A stretch of DNA of 64,000 nt from assembly GCF_946848805.1 (NCBI RefSeq), contig NZ_CAMPFU010000005.1, positions 5,976 through 69,975 on the forward strand, written 5' to 3'. The stretch is from Deinococcus sp. Marseille-Q6407 (GTDB lineage Bacteria; Deinococcota; Deinococci; Deinococcales; Deinococcaceae). The notes beneath the pieces are model-generated. The model was not told where the DNA came from and made no database searches. It was given only the letters and a program-made list of their open reading frames with translations. The position numbers and the translations under genes were made by a program. Positions 33,495-42,366 of the stretch are shown one piece after another; within the stretch, counting starts at the first letter, position 1, and each line of letters opens with the position of its first letter.

Positions 33495-33857
33495 ATGACT
33501 TTGACTCAAACGATGCCCCGCGTGGTCAGTAGACAGCAGCTCGGTATGGGCGCCGTCTCCCTGGCAGCGCTGGCAACCGTGGGACTGGTCGCTTATCTTG
33601 CCGTGAACTCGGTAGGCACTGTTGCGTTCTGGAACAGCCCCCTTCTGACGCTGATTCCCCTGGTGGGACTGATGGCGCTGGCCGTGGCTTCTGCCACCGT
33701 GATGAGTGTCTGGGCTGTGGCGATGTTCATGGCTCCTGCCCAGTACCGCGCTCAGCGCTTGGTCGAAACACAAGTCTGGTTGGCCTTGACCCTGCTTACC
33801 GTGATGACTCAGTTTGCCTGGGCCAACATGGTGGTTGGCCTTACCTGCACCGGCTGA
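33495..33857 (+). CDS. small integral membrane protein, three transmembrane helices
   Basis: 120 aa. Hydrophobic segments are LGMGAVSLAALATVGLVAYL, LLTLIPLVGLMALAVASATV with following VWAVAMFM, and VWLALTLLTVMTQFAWANMV. The N-terminus is cytosolic-like (MTLTQTMPRVVSRQQ). No family is recognised. It is followed by a very strong terminator, which supports expression as a single gene. Confidence 0.65.
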   Translation: MTLTQTMPRVVSRQQLGMGAVSLAALATVGLVAYLAVNSVGTVAFWNSPLLTLIPLVGLMALAVASATVMSVWAVAMFMAPAQYRAQRLVETQVWLALTLLTVMTQFAWANMVVGLTCTG

Positions 33858-33874
33858 GCGTCCTTTGCCGCTCC

Positions 33875-33918
33875 AGCAAGAAAGCGTCCCGCGCATCACT
33901 GCGGGACGCTTTCTTGCT
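33875..33918 (+). terminator. strong rho-independent-type terminator
   Basis: AGCAAGAAAGCGTCCCGC pairs perfectly with GCGGGACGCTTTCTTGCT across an 8-nt loop. It lies 18 bp after the membrane-protein stop and can also terminate the convergent gene at 33952. Confidence 0.85.
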
Positions 33919-33951
33919 CCCCAGCCCTACAGGGAGATGACCTGCGGAAGC

Positions 33952-34752
33952 TCAGGCTTTTATGGCCTGGTCTGGGGAATACAGATCACCCCGTACCATT
34001 GCTGTCATGTTGTCGTAGTTCTGACGCATGCTCTGCACAACGTTTTTATCAGCTTCAGACACGGCCTGTGCAATAAAGTCCATCACACCCAGGGGCTGCT
34101 CATTTTCATTGTCAGAAATGGCGCTGGCTGTCTGAGTCTCATTGATTAGAATGGTCTGTTCAAACAGATCAGGTATATTCTCTATTTCAATCTGGGAGTT
34201 CAGGTCTTCTAGTTCTACCCCGCGTAGGGCGGCAATGGCCTCAATATCGTTTCCGTCCAGCTCTTCAGCCATGATCTTGAGGCGTTCTTCCACTTCAAGC
34301 GGTGATTCTTGCACCACGCGCTGTACTGCGAAATCGCACAGTACCTCCAGGTTCTGTTCGCCACGAACGCCAATCCACAGTTGTCCTCCTGAGCGCCCGC
34401 AGCGGGCGTAGTTCTGGCTCCCATCACCCCCCCACCATCCCGTGACGAAGGGTTGCCCACTTTGGATCAGAACGAGCAGGGCGGTGGCTGCTTCGGGATA
34501 CAGGTCGCCCAGATGCCACGCGCTCCGTGCATTTTCGTCGCTTGGAAGGTTTACAGTCGGCTCACCATACTCTTCGCTCAGCACCAGATAGCGCTGATAC
34601 AGCTGGTCGAGAGGGTCGAGCGCCATGCCGACGCGCACGCGGACACCTTTGCCTTCGAGACCAGCCATTTCCACGGCCACACCTTCGGGTACTTCAATGA
34701 ACTGGTGGGTATAGCGGTGCAGTCGGTAGACCGGATGATAGGACGTTTCCAT
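33952..34752 (-). CDS. hypothetical acidic protein next to an IS1-like element
   Basis: 266 aa from ATG 34752, which lies 2 bp from the end of the IS1-like element, so its promoter may have been replaced or supplied by the IS. The N-terminal half is beta-rich (VYRLHRYTHQFIEVPEG), with WGGDGSQNYARCGRSGGQLWIGV in the middle. The C-terminal third is acidic and helical (ELDGNDIEAIAALRGVELEDL). No known family is recognised. The true N-terminus could extend across the IS. Confidence 0.55.
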   Translation of the reverse strand: METSYHPVYRLHRYTHQFIEVPEGVAVEMAGLEGKGVRVRVGMALDPLDQLYQRYLVLSEEYGEPTVNLPSDENARSAWHLGDLYPEAATALLVLIQSGQPFVTGWWGGDGSQNYARCGRSGGQLWIGVRGEQNLEVLCDFAVQRVVQESPLEVEERLKIMAEELDGNDIEAIAALRGVELEDLNSQIEIENIPDLFEQTILINETQTASAISDNENEQPLGVMDFIAQAVSEADKNVVQSMRQNYDNMTAMVRGDLYSPDQAIKA

Positions 34753-34768
34753 CAGGGTAGTGGCTGCA

Positions 34769-35239
34769 TCAACGTGACAAGTTGTATCGGTGGAAGGCCA
34801 GAGTCAGGCTGGCTTCGAGCATTTCGTCCGTCTTCGAGAAAGACAACGACTTACGAACAAGCCGACCCAGCCGCTGTCTCAGCGTGCAGTTCAATCGTTC
34901 GACATGATTCGTTTCTCCCTTCCGGGTTAGCCGCTTTACCCCCAAGAGCGGTTCATCGTAGGCTCGCCACAGATCGGTGCAAAACGTCCCTTTCAGTCGC
35001 TGCTCAAGGGACAATGGTAAGCGTTCCCAGAGCTTGAACGCTGTTTGCTCACTGCGGTCACCCAATACCCAGGCCAGCACCCTGCGGGTGCTGCGCTCCA
35101 GGGCAATCCAGATCCACCTCGTCTGTTTTTTCTTGGCAACGAAGGTCCACATTTCATCCAGCTCAATGACCACTTCTTCTGGAGGTGTCATGCAGACTGT
35201 ACCAGTCTGCATCACTTCACGGGCCCCTTTTTTATCCAC
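34769..35239 (-). CDS. IS1-family transposase, catalytic frame (InsB-like)
   Basis: 156 aa frame reading [31 protein letters not shown] and [21 protein letters not shown], the IS1 DDE/H-x-E-R-x-N pattern. It overlaps the zinc-finger frame at 35212-35239. A-rich ATAAAAAAGG in the overlap is the likely -1 slippage site producing the fusion transposase. Confidence 0.88.
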   Translation of the reverse strand: MDKKGAREVMQTGTVCMTPPEEVVIELDEMWTFVAKKKQTRWIWIALERSTRRVLAWVLGDRSEQTAFKLWERLPLSLEQRLKGTFCTDLWRAYDEPLLGVKRLTRKGETNHVERLNCTLRQRLGRLVRKSLSFSKTDEMLEASLTLAFHRYNLSR

Positions 35240-35469
35240 CGGATCACGGTGTTGCGGTGAACACCAAAGACGCGCTGTACTCCTCTCAGACTCATCCGCT
35301 CGTGGACAGCATCAAGAATTTGTTGCCGGGTCGCTTCACTGTGCGCTATAGGGCGGGCCTCCGGGTGGAAACGACGGCCACAACCCTTACATAAGTAGGT
35401 CTGGGTGCCATTTTTGGCCTTCCCATTTTTGACAGTGTGTGTGCTTTGACAGGCTGGGCACTCCGGCAT
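35212..35469 (-). CDS. IS1-family InsA-like frame
   Basis: 85 aa with a zinc finger [13 protein letters not shown]...[10 protein letters not shown] and a helix-turn-helix ([21 protein letters not shown]). It represses or binds the ends alone and joins to the catalytic frame by ribosomal slippage at the A-run near 35225. Confidence 0.88.
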   Translation of the reverse strand: MPECPACQSTHTVKNGKAKNGTQTYLCKGCGRRFHPEARPIAHSEATRQQILDAVHERMSLRGVQRVFGVHRNTVIRWIKKGPVK

Positions 35470-35504
35470 CCTGTCAGTAGATCACGTTGGTACAGCCACT
35501 ACCC

Positions 35505-35815
35505 CAGCTGATAGCTTCCCCTTCACGGTCATCGTCAGTAGCGAACAGCACGCGGTCACAGCGGCCTGCCAGCGTTTGCAGACGGCTGACCAGCTCTGTT
35601 TTATCAGGCGAGATGATATAGACGGGTTTGTAGCCGTCAGGATTGATGCCGGTGTTGGCCCAGGGTTCACTGCGGTAGCGTTCGGGCAATTCGTCGGCCT
35701 TGCGCGGAAGATCACGGATATGCCCTACAGAGGCTTCAACGATGTAGTCCGGGCCGAGGTATCCCCTGAGTGTCTTGGCCTTTGAAGGCGACTCGACGAT
35801 AACCAGAGTTTTCAC
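35505..35815 (-). pseudogene. topA: DNA topoisomerase I, N-terminal fragment
   Basis: The N-terminus KTLVIVESPSKAKTLRGYLG, then VEASVGHIRDLP, and the TOPRIM end [13 protein letters not shown] are diagnostic of type IA topoisomerases. The frame is cut after ~103 residues by the IS1-like element, before the active-site Tyr region. The GTG start at 35815 follows TAGGCT by 6 nt. A plasmid-borne extra topoisomerase remnant; the rest of the gene is not in the window. No gene is visible in 35828-35962. Confidence 0.88.
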
Positions 35816-35962
35816 TCCCCTAGCCTAGCGGGTCAGAAAATACCCGTCCTCTAGCGGAATGATTTTCAGCCGGCATCCTGAAATTACCGCAGGTGGGGTC
35901 ACCAGCAGCGCCTCGGAATGTAGACGGGTTTCTTTTCCTTCCCAGAATCCGTTTGCTGAGTG

Positions 35963-37012
35963 CTATCCCCTTTGCATCCGGGCGGCGAACCAGGCTGCCT
36001 CGACACGGATACCGTCATATTCGGTAAGGTCGGCCAGCAATCTGCCCAGCTGCGCTTGGAGCGCTCCTACCGCCTCCCAGCGTCCCACCACGGCCCAGAG
36101 TTGGCCGTACCACCACCTGATGCTGTGCATATCGTGCAGTGAGTCGGCCAGCCACCCTGCGAGCTGCTGCACCAGCCTGCGGCGCTCACTTCCTGGCGGT
36201 GAATCGGCCAACATGGACAAGCTGGAAACTGCGTCCTGCACGTTGCCAAGTTTTATTTCCAAACTAAAAGATTCAGTAACGGGGCTGAGTTGATAAAGCC
36301 CAGTAACGGCCATGCGGTAGAGCTGTTCACATAGTTCTACCCTCATAGGGTTGTTTAGACCGGAAATCAGGCTTAGGGCGGTGTTCTTCCGTTTGAAGTC
36401 GCTTTCCAGGTCGCGCCAGGTTGCCCCCCACTCATCCGGTCTGAGTCTGGGGGTGGTGTCCGTGGTGCTGGTCTTGACTGCCCAGAGGGTCGTTGCCCAG
36501 AGGTTCTGTCCCTGAACAGCTGCGGCGTGCGCTCCAGAGTCGAGCAGTCCAGCGGCATGCAGCTCTGCCTGGAGATTCCTGATGTGGCGGTCGGTGTAGC
36601 CCAGTGCGGCAGCCACGATACTTTGCGGCAAGTGGAATGTCACGGTGCTGACGGCCCCGTTGTAACCCTTCTGAGCAGCCACTCTTACTGCTGTGGCATG
36701 CAAGGTCTCCCAGAGCTTCTGAGCGCCTTTGCTGAGCTTTGGTGCGCCGGCTGCTATGACAACAGCTTCAGCGCTGGCGTACCGGCTGAGCCGGTTAATG
36801 GTCAGGACTTTCGGCAAAACCGGCTGCTGGGCCTGTTGGAAGGACTGTGAAAGTGCCTGCGCCTCGGCTGGCGTAGGCGCATAGGGTGTTTGTGGCTCTA
36901 AGGCAGTTGCCCCTTTTGCGGTCTTTTGTGCGTCCAGCACGGCAGCATGACAGCGGCCAAGCACCTCTGAGAGAGATGGGGAAATGGTAATTGTGTTCAA
37001 GGTGTAGCGCAC
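35963..37012 (-). CDS. hypothetical plasmid-type protein with winged-helix region
   Basis: 349 aa from GTG 37012. Residues ~130-165 read TFHLPQSIVAAALGYTDRHIRNLQAELHAAGLLD, a helix-turn-helix similar to those in plasmid replication or transcription regulators. The C-terminal half is helical (SSLSMLADSPP, VQQLAGWLADSLHDM). I do not recognise a family. The start codon lies inside a set of GATGCGCTAC half-sites, so it may autoregulate. It could be a secondary replication protein; that is speculation. Confidence 0.55.
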   Translation of the reverse strand: MRYTLNTITISPSLSEVLGRCHAAVLDAQKTAKGATALEPQTPYAPTPAEAQALSQSFQQAQQPVLPKVLTINRLSRYASAEAVVIAAGAPKLSKGAQKLWETLHATAVRVAAQKGYNGAVSTVTFHLPQSIVAAALGYTDRHIRNLQAELHAAGLLDSGAHAAAVQGQNLWATTLWAVKTSTTDTTPRLRPDEWGATWRDLESDFKRKNTALSLISGLNNPMRVELCEQLYRMAVTGLYQLSPVTESFSLEIKLGNVQDAVSSLSMLADSPPGSERRRLVQQLAGWLADSLHDMHSIRWWYGQLWAVVGRWEAVGALQAQLGRLLADLTEYDGIRVEAAWFAARMQRG

Positions 37013-37066
37013 TTTCCCCAGATGCGCTACGCTGAGCTTGTCAGGGCTGGGTGTGCGTAGCGCATC
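37004..37066. promoter_or_regulatory. three half-sites at the start of the winged-helix gene
   Basis: GATGCGCTACG (37021-37031) is repeated in inverse orientation as CGTAGCGCATC (37056-37066), with 24 nt between. A third, GTAGCGCAC, covers the start codon of the gene at 37012. A T8 run (37070-37077) follows the right arm, so the pair could also act as a plus-strand terminator, but no plus-strand gene ends here. Confidence 0.55.
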
Positions 37067-37192
37067 CGGTTTTTTTTATTGCTTTGAGAGTATCACTCCT
37101 TGTGGCCTTTACGAGCGCGGCCAGCAGGTCTCTTGTCTAAACTAAGTTATATCTAGTACCTATACCGTGACAGAATGTGACACCCGGCGCCA

Positions 37193-37237
37193 ACAAAAAA
37201 AGGCCTTCCCTGCCAGCGCCGAAGCGGAGGCAGGGAA
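37193..37237 (-). terminator. rho-independent terminator of the lipoprotein gene
   Basis: On the minus strand TTCCCTGCC, a GC-rich loop, and GGCAGGGAA are followed by GGCC and a run of seven T. It lies about 30 bp past the stop at 37268. Confidence 0.85.
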
Positions 37238-37267
37238 ACGGGGTGACTTTTTGGAAGCAGGAAAGTT

Positions 37268-37843
37268 TTACTGCATCTGGACTGACTGGACATGCCATGC
37301 GTCACCCTGTTTGGTCAGGGTAAAAGTCTGGATGACTTCAGGTTTGGGCGCCAGCACTTTCAGGCGGTTCAGCAGGGCCGTGTTCTTGTTCCAGGGGGTC
37401 GTCCCGTCGTCCTGGGAGATGGCAGTTACCGTGGCAATGTCACCGTCAGCTTCCACCTTGTTGACCTTCTGGACCTTGTAGTTGACCGTACAGACTTCTC
37501 CGCGCAGGCTCTGGTCGGCGTACTGAAAATCACGCTCAAAAGCTGGAGTGACTTTGATTGGGTAGTATTTACCCAAAATTGTGTCTTTTGGGGCGTCTAT
37601 GACCAGCAGGCCGGCGTCACGCATCAGCTGCGCCGTTGTCAAAACTGTTTTTAGCGACTCTGAATACTCCCCCTGCGGTTTTCCTATGGTCGTCAGGCCA
37701 ATCTGGCACACACGGTTCTCTTTGGGATAACCGGCCTGATAGGTCTGGATGACGTTCATGGCTTCATTTTCGCTTGGTCCTGCTGCGGCACCGCAGGCGC
37801 TCAGGCCCATAGCCAGCAGTGCGGGTAACACGAATCTGTTCAT
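37268..37843 (-). CDS. lipoprotein of unknown function
   Basis: 191 aa from ATG 37843 with GGAGGGG upstream (a start at 37873 is open but less likely). The signal peptide MNRFVLPALLAMGLSAC ends in lipobox LSAC. Mature part: VIQTYQAGYPKENRVCQIGL and a beta-rich C-terminus (VCTVNYKVQKVNKVEADGDIATV, DAWHVQSVQMQ). It resembles small bacterial lipoproteins with an NTF2/DUF-like fold but I cannot name one. Followed by a clear terminator. Confidence 0.65.
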   Translation of the reverse strand: MNRFVLPALLAMGLSACGAAAGPSENEAMNVIQTYQAGYPKENRVCQIGLTTIGKPQGEYSESLKTVLTTAQLMRDAGLLVIDAPKDTILGKYYPIKVTPAFERDFQYADQSLRGEVCTVNYKVQKVNKVEADGDIATVTAISQDDGTTPWNKNTALLNRLKVLAPKPEVIQTFTLTKQGDAWHVQSVQMQ

Positions 37844-37928
37844 AGTCCCCTCCTGGCAGCCATAGTAAATCAAGGCAACTCAGGAGAGGAACAGTTGGGG
37901 AGCAAAAATTATGCTGTACGGCTGTTTT

Positions 37929-38297
37929 TTAGGGAGCAAAGTCTTTGGGCAAAGGCTCTGCCCAGCGGGCCACCTTGCCGCGCTGATCTTGAAGCACCAC
38001 GGTGTAGTGGTCTTTCTCAACGCGAATAAGGGTTTGTGCAGGCGGCTGGCTATAACTGACGCCCGCTGCCCCGACTTTTGGACTGTCGCATGAGAGACCG
38101 TCAAGAGCAGTGACCTTGCTGTAGGCGTCCTTTTCCAGCAGTTTGGCACCAATGGCAAGAACGCAGGCGGTCAGCTGCTGCTCTGCTTCCATGTCCTGCC
38201 ACTCACTCGCCTCGCTGACCTCAGCTGGAGCAGGTGAACAGGCACTTAGGAGAGCGGCCAGCAGCAGCCACCGCCTCCGGCGCACTGGGTGCCTCAT
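37929..38297 (-). CDS. small lipoprotein
   Basis: 122 aa. MRHPVRRRRWLLLAALLSAC is a positively charged signal peptide with lipobox LLSAC. The mature part has two further Cys (QLTACVLAIG, LSCDSPK) and a beta-rich end (HYTVVLQDQRGKVARWAEPL). No family recognised. It starts 1 bp after the stop of the HU gene fragment, so it was probably in the same transcript as hup. Confidence 0.6.
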   Translation of the reverse strand: MRHPVRRRRWLLLAALLSACSPAPAEVSEASEWQDMEAEQQLTACVLAIGAKLLEKDAYSKVTALDGLSCDSPKVGAAGVSYSQPPAQTLIRVEKDHYTVVLQDQRGKVARWAEPLPKDFAP

Positions 38298-38298
38298 C

Positions 38299-38565
38299 TC
38301 AGATTTCGCTTTTGAGATAGTTGGACGGGCGGAAAGAGATTTTGCTGCTGCGTGTGGACATCACGCTTTCGCCTGTGCCGGGCTTGACGAAGCGGCGCGG
38401 AGCAATTGCAATCTTCTTGAAACGCCCGATGCCAGGGAGAACGACGCGGCTTCCAGTGTGAAGCTCATTGATAATCGTTCTGAGAATAATGCTGTACACG
38501 TAGTTCGCGTCTTTCAGCGACATATTGCAGCGTTGCGCTATGGCCCGGACAACCTGGGCCTTGCC
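38299..38565 (-). pseudogene. HU-family DNA-binding protein lacking its start codon
   Basis: 88 codons read KAQVVRAIAQRCNMSLKDA, IINELHTGSRVVLPGIGRF and SSKISFRPSNYLKSEI, covering essentially the whole HU/IHF fold (usual length ~90). The frame continues into unrelated antisense helicase sequence upstream of ~38565, so the first two or three codons and the promoter are lost at a recombination joint. It could still be translated only as a fusion. Confidence 0.8.
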
Positions 38566-39958
38566 TATCCTGGCACGGGCCGCTACAGCAACTTGATGCG
38601 GCTGCTGACGGGGGGCCGCGCGGACAAGAAAGTGGTGCTGCTGACCGCTACGCCCGTCAACAACACCATCTGGGACTTCTACTATCAGGTGCTGCTGATG
38701 ACGAAAGGCCGCGAGGACGCCTACAGCGCTTACGGCATCCCCAGCCTCAAGTCGTTTTTCACGGGGGTCAGCAAGGGCAATCAGGAGTTCTACGACCTGA
38801 TTGAGCACAGCATGGTGCGCCGCAGCCGCCGCGACGTGCGCCGCAGGCAGGAGCAGGGCGAAGCGGTGATTATCGGCGGGCAGGAAATTCGCTTCCCGAA
38901 GCGCAAGCTGCACCGCGTGGAGTACAGCCTCACAGACCAGTTTGGGGACTTTTATCAGGGGCTGGTGGGGCGCATCGAAAGTCTGCGCCTGGTGGCCTAT
39001 AACCTGGAGCGCTACAAGGTGGACGCCGATGCCACCGAGGTCAATAAGCGTGAAGCCCTGACCGGCATCTTCAAGACCAACTTCCTCAAGCGCCTGGAAA
39101 GCAGCGTGCATGCGCTGTCCAGCAGCATTGCCAACCAGCGCCGCTTTCAGGAGCGCTTCTACGAGCAGTTCAGGCAAGGGCGGCTGCTGGACGCTGGCAC
39201 CAACCGCAAAATCGAGCAGGTGCTCCGTCTGGCCGCCGCCGAGGACGACAGCGAAAGCAGCGGCAAGCAGGAAGGCAAGCAGGACAAGCTGCTCGAATCC
39301 CTGCCCGAAGTCAAGGCTCTTGAATACGACGTGTCCCGTATGGAAAAGGACATTCAGGAGGACCTGAACGCCCTGAAGTGGATGGAAGCGGCCATCAAAG
39401 ACTTGCTGGTCTCACGCGGCACCGGCGGCGAGCAGGACGCCAAAGTAGCGGCCATCAAGCAGTCACTTGTCGAGCGGGCTGCCCAGCAGGGACACCGCAA
39501 AGCGATTATCTTCAGCTATTACCACGACACCGCCGAGTACATTTACCGTGCCCTGGTGAACGACCCCGCATTTATGGTGGCCATGAACCTCACGCCAGAG
39601 CGGGTGGCGTTCCTCAGCGGCAGCAGCAGCGGCGAGACTCGCAGCAATGTGGTGCGCCGCTTTGCCCCGCACTCCAACCGCCGCAGTGAGGACGATGACC
39701 AGATGTATCAGCGGCTGCTTGACGAACCGATTGACCTGCTCATCAGCACCGACGTGCTGAGCGAAGGCCAGAACCTGCAAGATGCGGGCTACCTGCTCAA
39801 CGCCGACCTGCACTGGAACCCTGTGCGGATGATTCAGCGCGCAGGCCGCATTGACCGCCTGGGTAGTCAGTTCGAGGAGCTGGAAATCAGTAATGTTTTT
39901 CCTGAAGAGGGCCTGGAAGACGTGCTGGGCCTGGTCGAACGCCTTCAGATCCGTATTG
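38566..39958 (+). pseudogene. SNF2-family helicase, central fragment truncated at both ends
   Basis: The open frame begins inside the helicase (PGTGRYSNLMRLLTGG, VVLLTATPVNNTIWDFYYQ), continues through motif V (LISTDVLSEGQNLQDAGYLL) and motif VI (MIQRAGRIDRLGSQ), and is cut at ISNVFPEEGLEDVL... by IS copy 4. Missing are Walker A, the DEAH box and the C-terminus. Helicases of this type occur in large restriction or DISARM-like defence modules, but no companion gene is adjacent. Confidence 0.8.
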
Positions 39959-41109
39959 CTCAGAACTTGCACCTGTATAGGGAGACAAAAAGCGCTCCCA
40001 GAGCTGAAATTCTGGAAGTGTGAATCAACCGGTTTCAGGGGAGCGCGTCCGTATTTTCGCACAGCAGGTTCTGGATATTCCAGAGACGCTGTATCAGCAG
40101 CGAAGCTTGCAAGCTTCGCTGCACCTCTTCCACAGTCCAGGTCAGAAGACCAAGTTCAGCCAGGCAGAGGGAGTCAGCCCCAGTGCACTCAGCCGTTTCT
40201 TCAACATCTACGACTGGGATTCAGACCGTTGCTAGGAAGAGATGCAGGACACCCAATGGCGCATGTTGCTGGACGCGGCTCACTCCAAACGCCGACCTCG
40301 GTTGCGGCTCAGTGTGGATCTGACCACGGTGGAAAAGGTGGGGACCCAGTTGCCCTTTGTCAGTGTGTACAACGGTAGACATGGCATCCATCTGGTGGTC
40401 TTGTTCGCCGAAAATGGGGAACTGAAGTTCCCCATTTCTTACCGGGTCTACCAGGGCAAGTACACCAGCACTCCCGTCACGTTAGCCCTTGACCTGCTGG
40501 AAGAGGTGCCAAACTTCGTCGGGAAGCGCTTTCAGGTCTGCGTACTGGCAGACAGTGGATTCGAATCCGCTGTCTTTCTGGACGGTGTGCAGCGTCTCGG
40601 TTTCGAGTTCGTGGTGGGTGTGCGGAGCAACCGACGCACGGATCATCCTGGGCGGGTGACAGTGGCGGATTGTCCGCACGGAGGGTATGTCAACCTCGCC
40701 AATTGGCCTCTAGAAACGCTGACCCTGGGGAGAATAGACCGTGGGGACCGTGAATTCTTCGCGGTGTCATCCGAGCTGCTGGAGGGGAAGGACATCCTTG
40801 CTGAAGGAAAACGGCGCTGGGCGCTGGAATCCTTTTTTAAGGAGGGAAAGCATCAGTTTGGGTTGGCGCAGTTCGCGCTGCGAACTGCCAGGGGTCTGGA
40901 CCGCTGGATTCTGATGGTCTTTCTAGCCTTCACCCTGACCATGCTGTATCGCTCAGAAGGGATGACCTTGAAAGAGGCGGCACGCCTGGCCCTCTACACC
41001 CTGTTCCCCGTAGTCAGGCTCAACCATCTTCTGAGTCAGCTCCAAAAAGAACGAGAATTTCTTCTCCAGCACGGCTATTCGCTCAGCTATGCAAGGTGCA
41101 ACTTATGAG
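39959..41109 (+). mobile_element. 1151-bp IS4/IS701-like element, copy 4 (opposite orientation)
   Basis: Ends CTCAGAACTTGCACCTGTATAGG and ...CAACTTATGAG. Flanks are a helicase fragment on the left and a CBS-like tail on the right, with no target duplication, consistent with IS-mediated rearrangement. Confidence 0.9.
40020..41108 (+). pseudogene. IS4/IS701-like transposase with an internal stop (copy 4)
   Basis: The frame matches the other copies throughout, but codon 72 is TAG (40233-40235) where the others have TGG (DRCWEEMQ). This copy therefore cannot make a full transposase unless read through, though its ends remain mobile in trans. Confidence 0.9.
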
Positions 41110-41250
41110 ATAGAAGCTTTCGAGGAGCATACCGATAGAGGTAAACGTCTGAGCGCGGTACTTATTACCCAGAACGGCAAAGAGACGGAAGGTCTGCTGG
41201 GTATCGTTACCGTTTACGACTTGCCGGAAGCCATTGCCAGCCTAGGTTGA
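41110..41250 (+). pseudogene. C-terminal tail of a CBS-like protein
   Basis: 47 codons read EAFEEHTDRGKRLSAVLITQ and GLLGIVTVYDLPEAIASLG before TGA. The ending 'GIVTxxDLxxAI' is typical of CBS domains. The N-terminal part has been lost to IS copy 4. In the following 41251-41468 I see nothing but the toxin-antitoxin promoter region. Confidence 0.5.
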
Positions 41251-41480
41251 GGGCCGAGTTCACCGTGCCGTGCAGCGGTTTGCAGACAGTTTCTATCCAT
41301 CATGCCAATCCCAGTGCTGGGGAAAAATCCGCGCCGGCACGTTTTTCAGACACACTTTAGACCTGCAGCTCAGTCTGAACATTGCTGTAAACGGAACAGA
41401 ATCCGGCCGCCCAGCCTGGTCGAACTAGGAAGTTGACGAGCAATAACATTTGCGGCAACGCTTTTCGATAGCCTGACAAT

Positions 41481-41702
41481 ATGCGTGTCATTCTCAATCT
41501 TCAGAATGGGCAGGAGCAGACGCTGGAGCTTTCTCCCGAACAGATTCAGACTCTTGGCCTGAATGACCTGACGCCGGGAGAAACGGTCACGGCGACCATC
41601 CGGAGAGAAGCTGGGGACGAACGTGCTGTTCGGCTGGAGCAGGCGCTAGAGGAGCTGATGCAAGAACAGGCTGGCCTTTACCGGCGGCTCAATGACGCAT
41701 GA
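41481..41702 (+). CDS. antitoxin of the Doc module
   Basis: 73 aa. MRVILNLQNGQEQTLELSPEQ is a short beta/helix opening. A long amphipathic C-terminal helix follows (RLEQALEELMQEQAGLYRRLNDA), as in antitoxins that thread into a Fic/Doc toxin cleft. TAGCCT lies 6 nt before the ATG (leaderless). The stop overlaps the toxin start. It is unrelated to the AbrB-type antitoxin of the other module. Confidence 0.7.
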   Translation: MRVILNLQNGQEQTLELSPEQIQTLGLNDLTPGETVTATIRREAGDERAVRLEQALEELMQEQAGLYRRLNDA

Positions 41703-42073
41703 TCTATTTTACTGAGGCGGAGATTCTCTACTTCCACGACCGCGTCTTAGCCCAGTTCGGTGGAACGCCAGGTGTCCGGGACAGCGGCTTGCTCCGCTCC
41801 GCCCTAGAACAGCCGGCCATGAGTGTCTTTGGGCAGGAGACCCATCCCACGCCAGAGCTGAAAGCGGCCGCTTACCTGTACCATTTGGCGCGGAATCATC
41901 CTTTTATCGATGGGAACAAGCGCACAGCCTATACGGCCATGGCCCTGTTTTTGCGCCTAAACGCAATACGGCTTCAGGCCAATGAGGACGAACTGTTCGA
42001 TTTGACGTTGGCCGTTGCCAATGGCCAGATGAGCAAGGCAGAGATTGCTATGTGGATAGCCGAGCGGCGCTGA
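41699..42073 (+). CDS. doc: Doc-type toxin (death-on-curing, Fic fold)
   Basis: 124 aa. The Fic motif is H-P-F-I-D-G-N-K-R (ARNHPFIDGNKRTAYTAMALF), the Doc form of HxFx[D/E]GNxxR that phosphorylates EF-Tu in the P1 system. AVLAQFGGTPGVRDSGLLRSAL is the conserved N-terminal part. It is intact. With its antitoxin it forms a plasmid-stabilisation or phage-abortive module. The 293-bp gap after it (42074-42366) holds no gene I can support. Confidence 0.9.
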   Translation: MIYFTEAEILYFHDRVLAQFGGTPGVRDSGLLRSALEQPAMSVFGQETHPTPELKAAAYLYHLARNHPFIDGNKRTAYTAMALFLRLNAIRLQANEDELFDLTLAVANGQMSKAEIAMWIAERR

Positions 42074-42366
42074 TTTTTGAAACCGAACTCTACTTAACAG
42101 CAGCTCAGCTTCCTGTACCAGCGTTTAGAAGAAGAGGCCTGGAAATTTACAGCAGCAAGGTCCTTTTGGTCCCTCTTGGCGACTTGGCGTAACAGGAGTT
42201 CAATAGGAGAAGAACTCTTAGGTTAATCTCAGCGAATTACCGAAGTAGAGCTTCACACCGACCACTCCCTTCCCCCATGCTTCAGCTCAGGCAAAAGCGG
42301 AGGGGAAACCGTTTGGAATTGTTATTTTGTTATTCAGTATATTAAACTCTTGCCACAGTTCGGCAT

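Larger units (their letters stand above)
34755..35504 (-). mobile_element. IS1-family element
   Basis: Terminal repeats GGGTAGTGGCTG...CAACGTGA on the left and the matching complement on the right bound ~750 bp with two overlapping frames. The element truncates a topoisomerase gene on the right. I see no 8-9 bp duplication, which suggests deletion on one side. Confidence 0.85.

Noticed and set aside
38566..39958. DISARM or similar multi-gene system from the SNF2 fragment and MmeI-like genes
   Set aside because: The helicase is a fragment, and the required partners (DrmA/B/C-like) are absent; the MmeI-like enzymes are of the single-chain type.
33274..39958. The two SNF2 fragments as parts of one gene
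   Set aside because: The first ends with a Rad54-type tail, while the second belongs to a helicase type whose sequence after motif VI is different, so they are separate genes.
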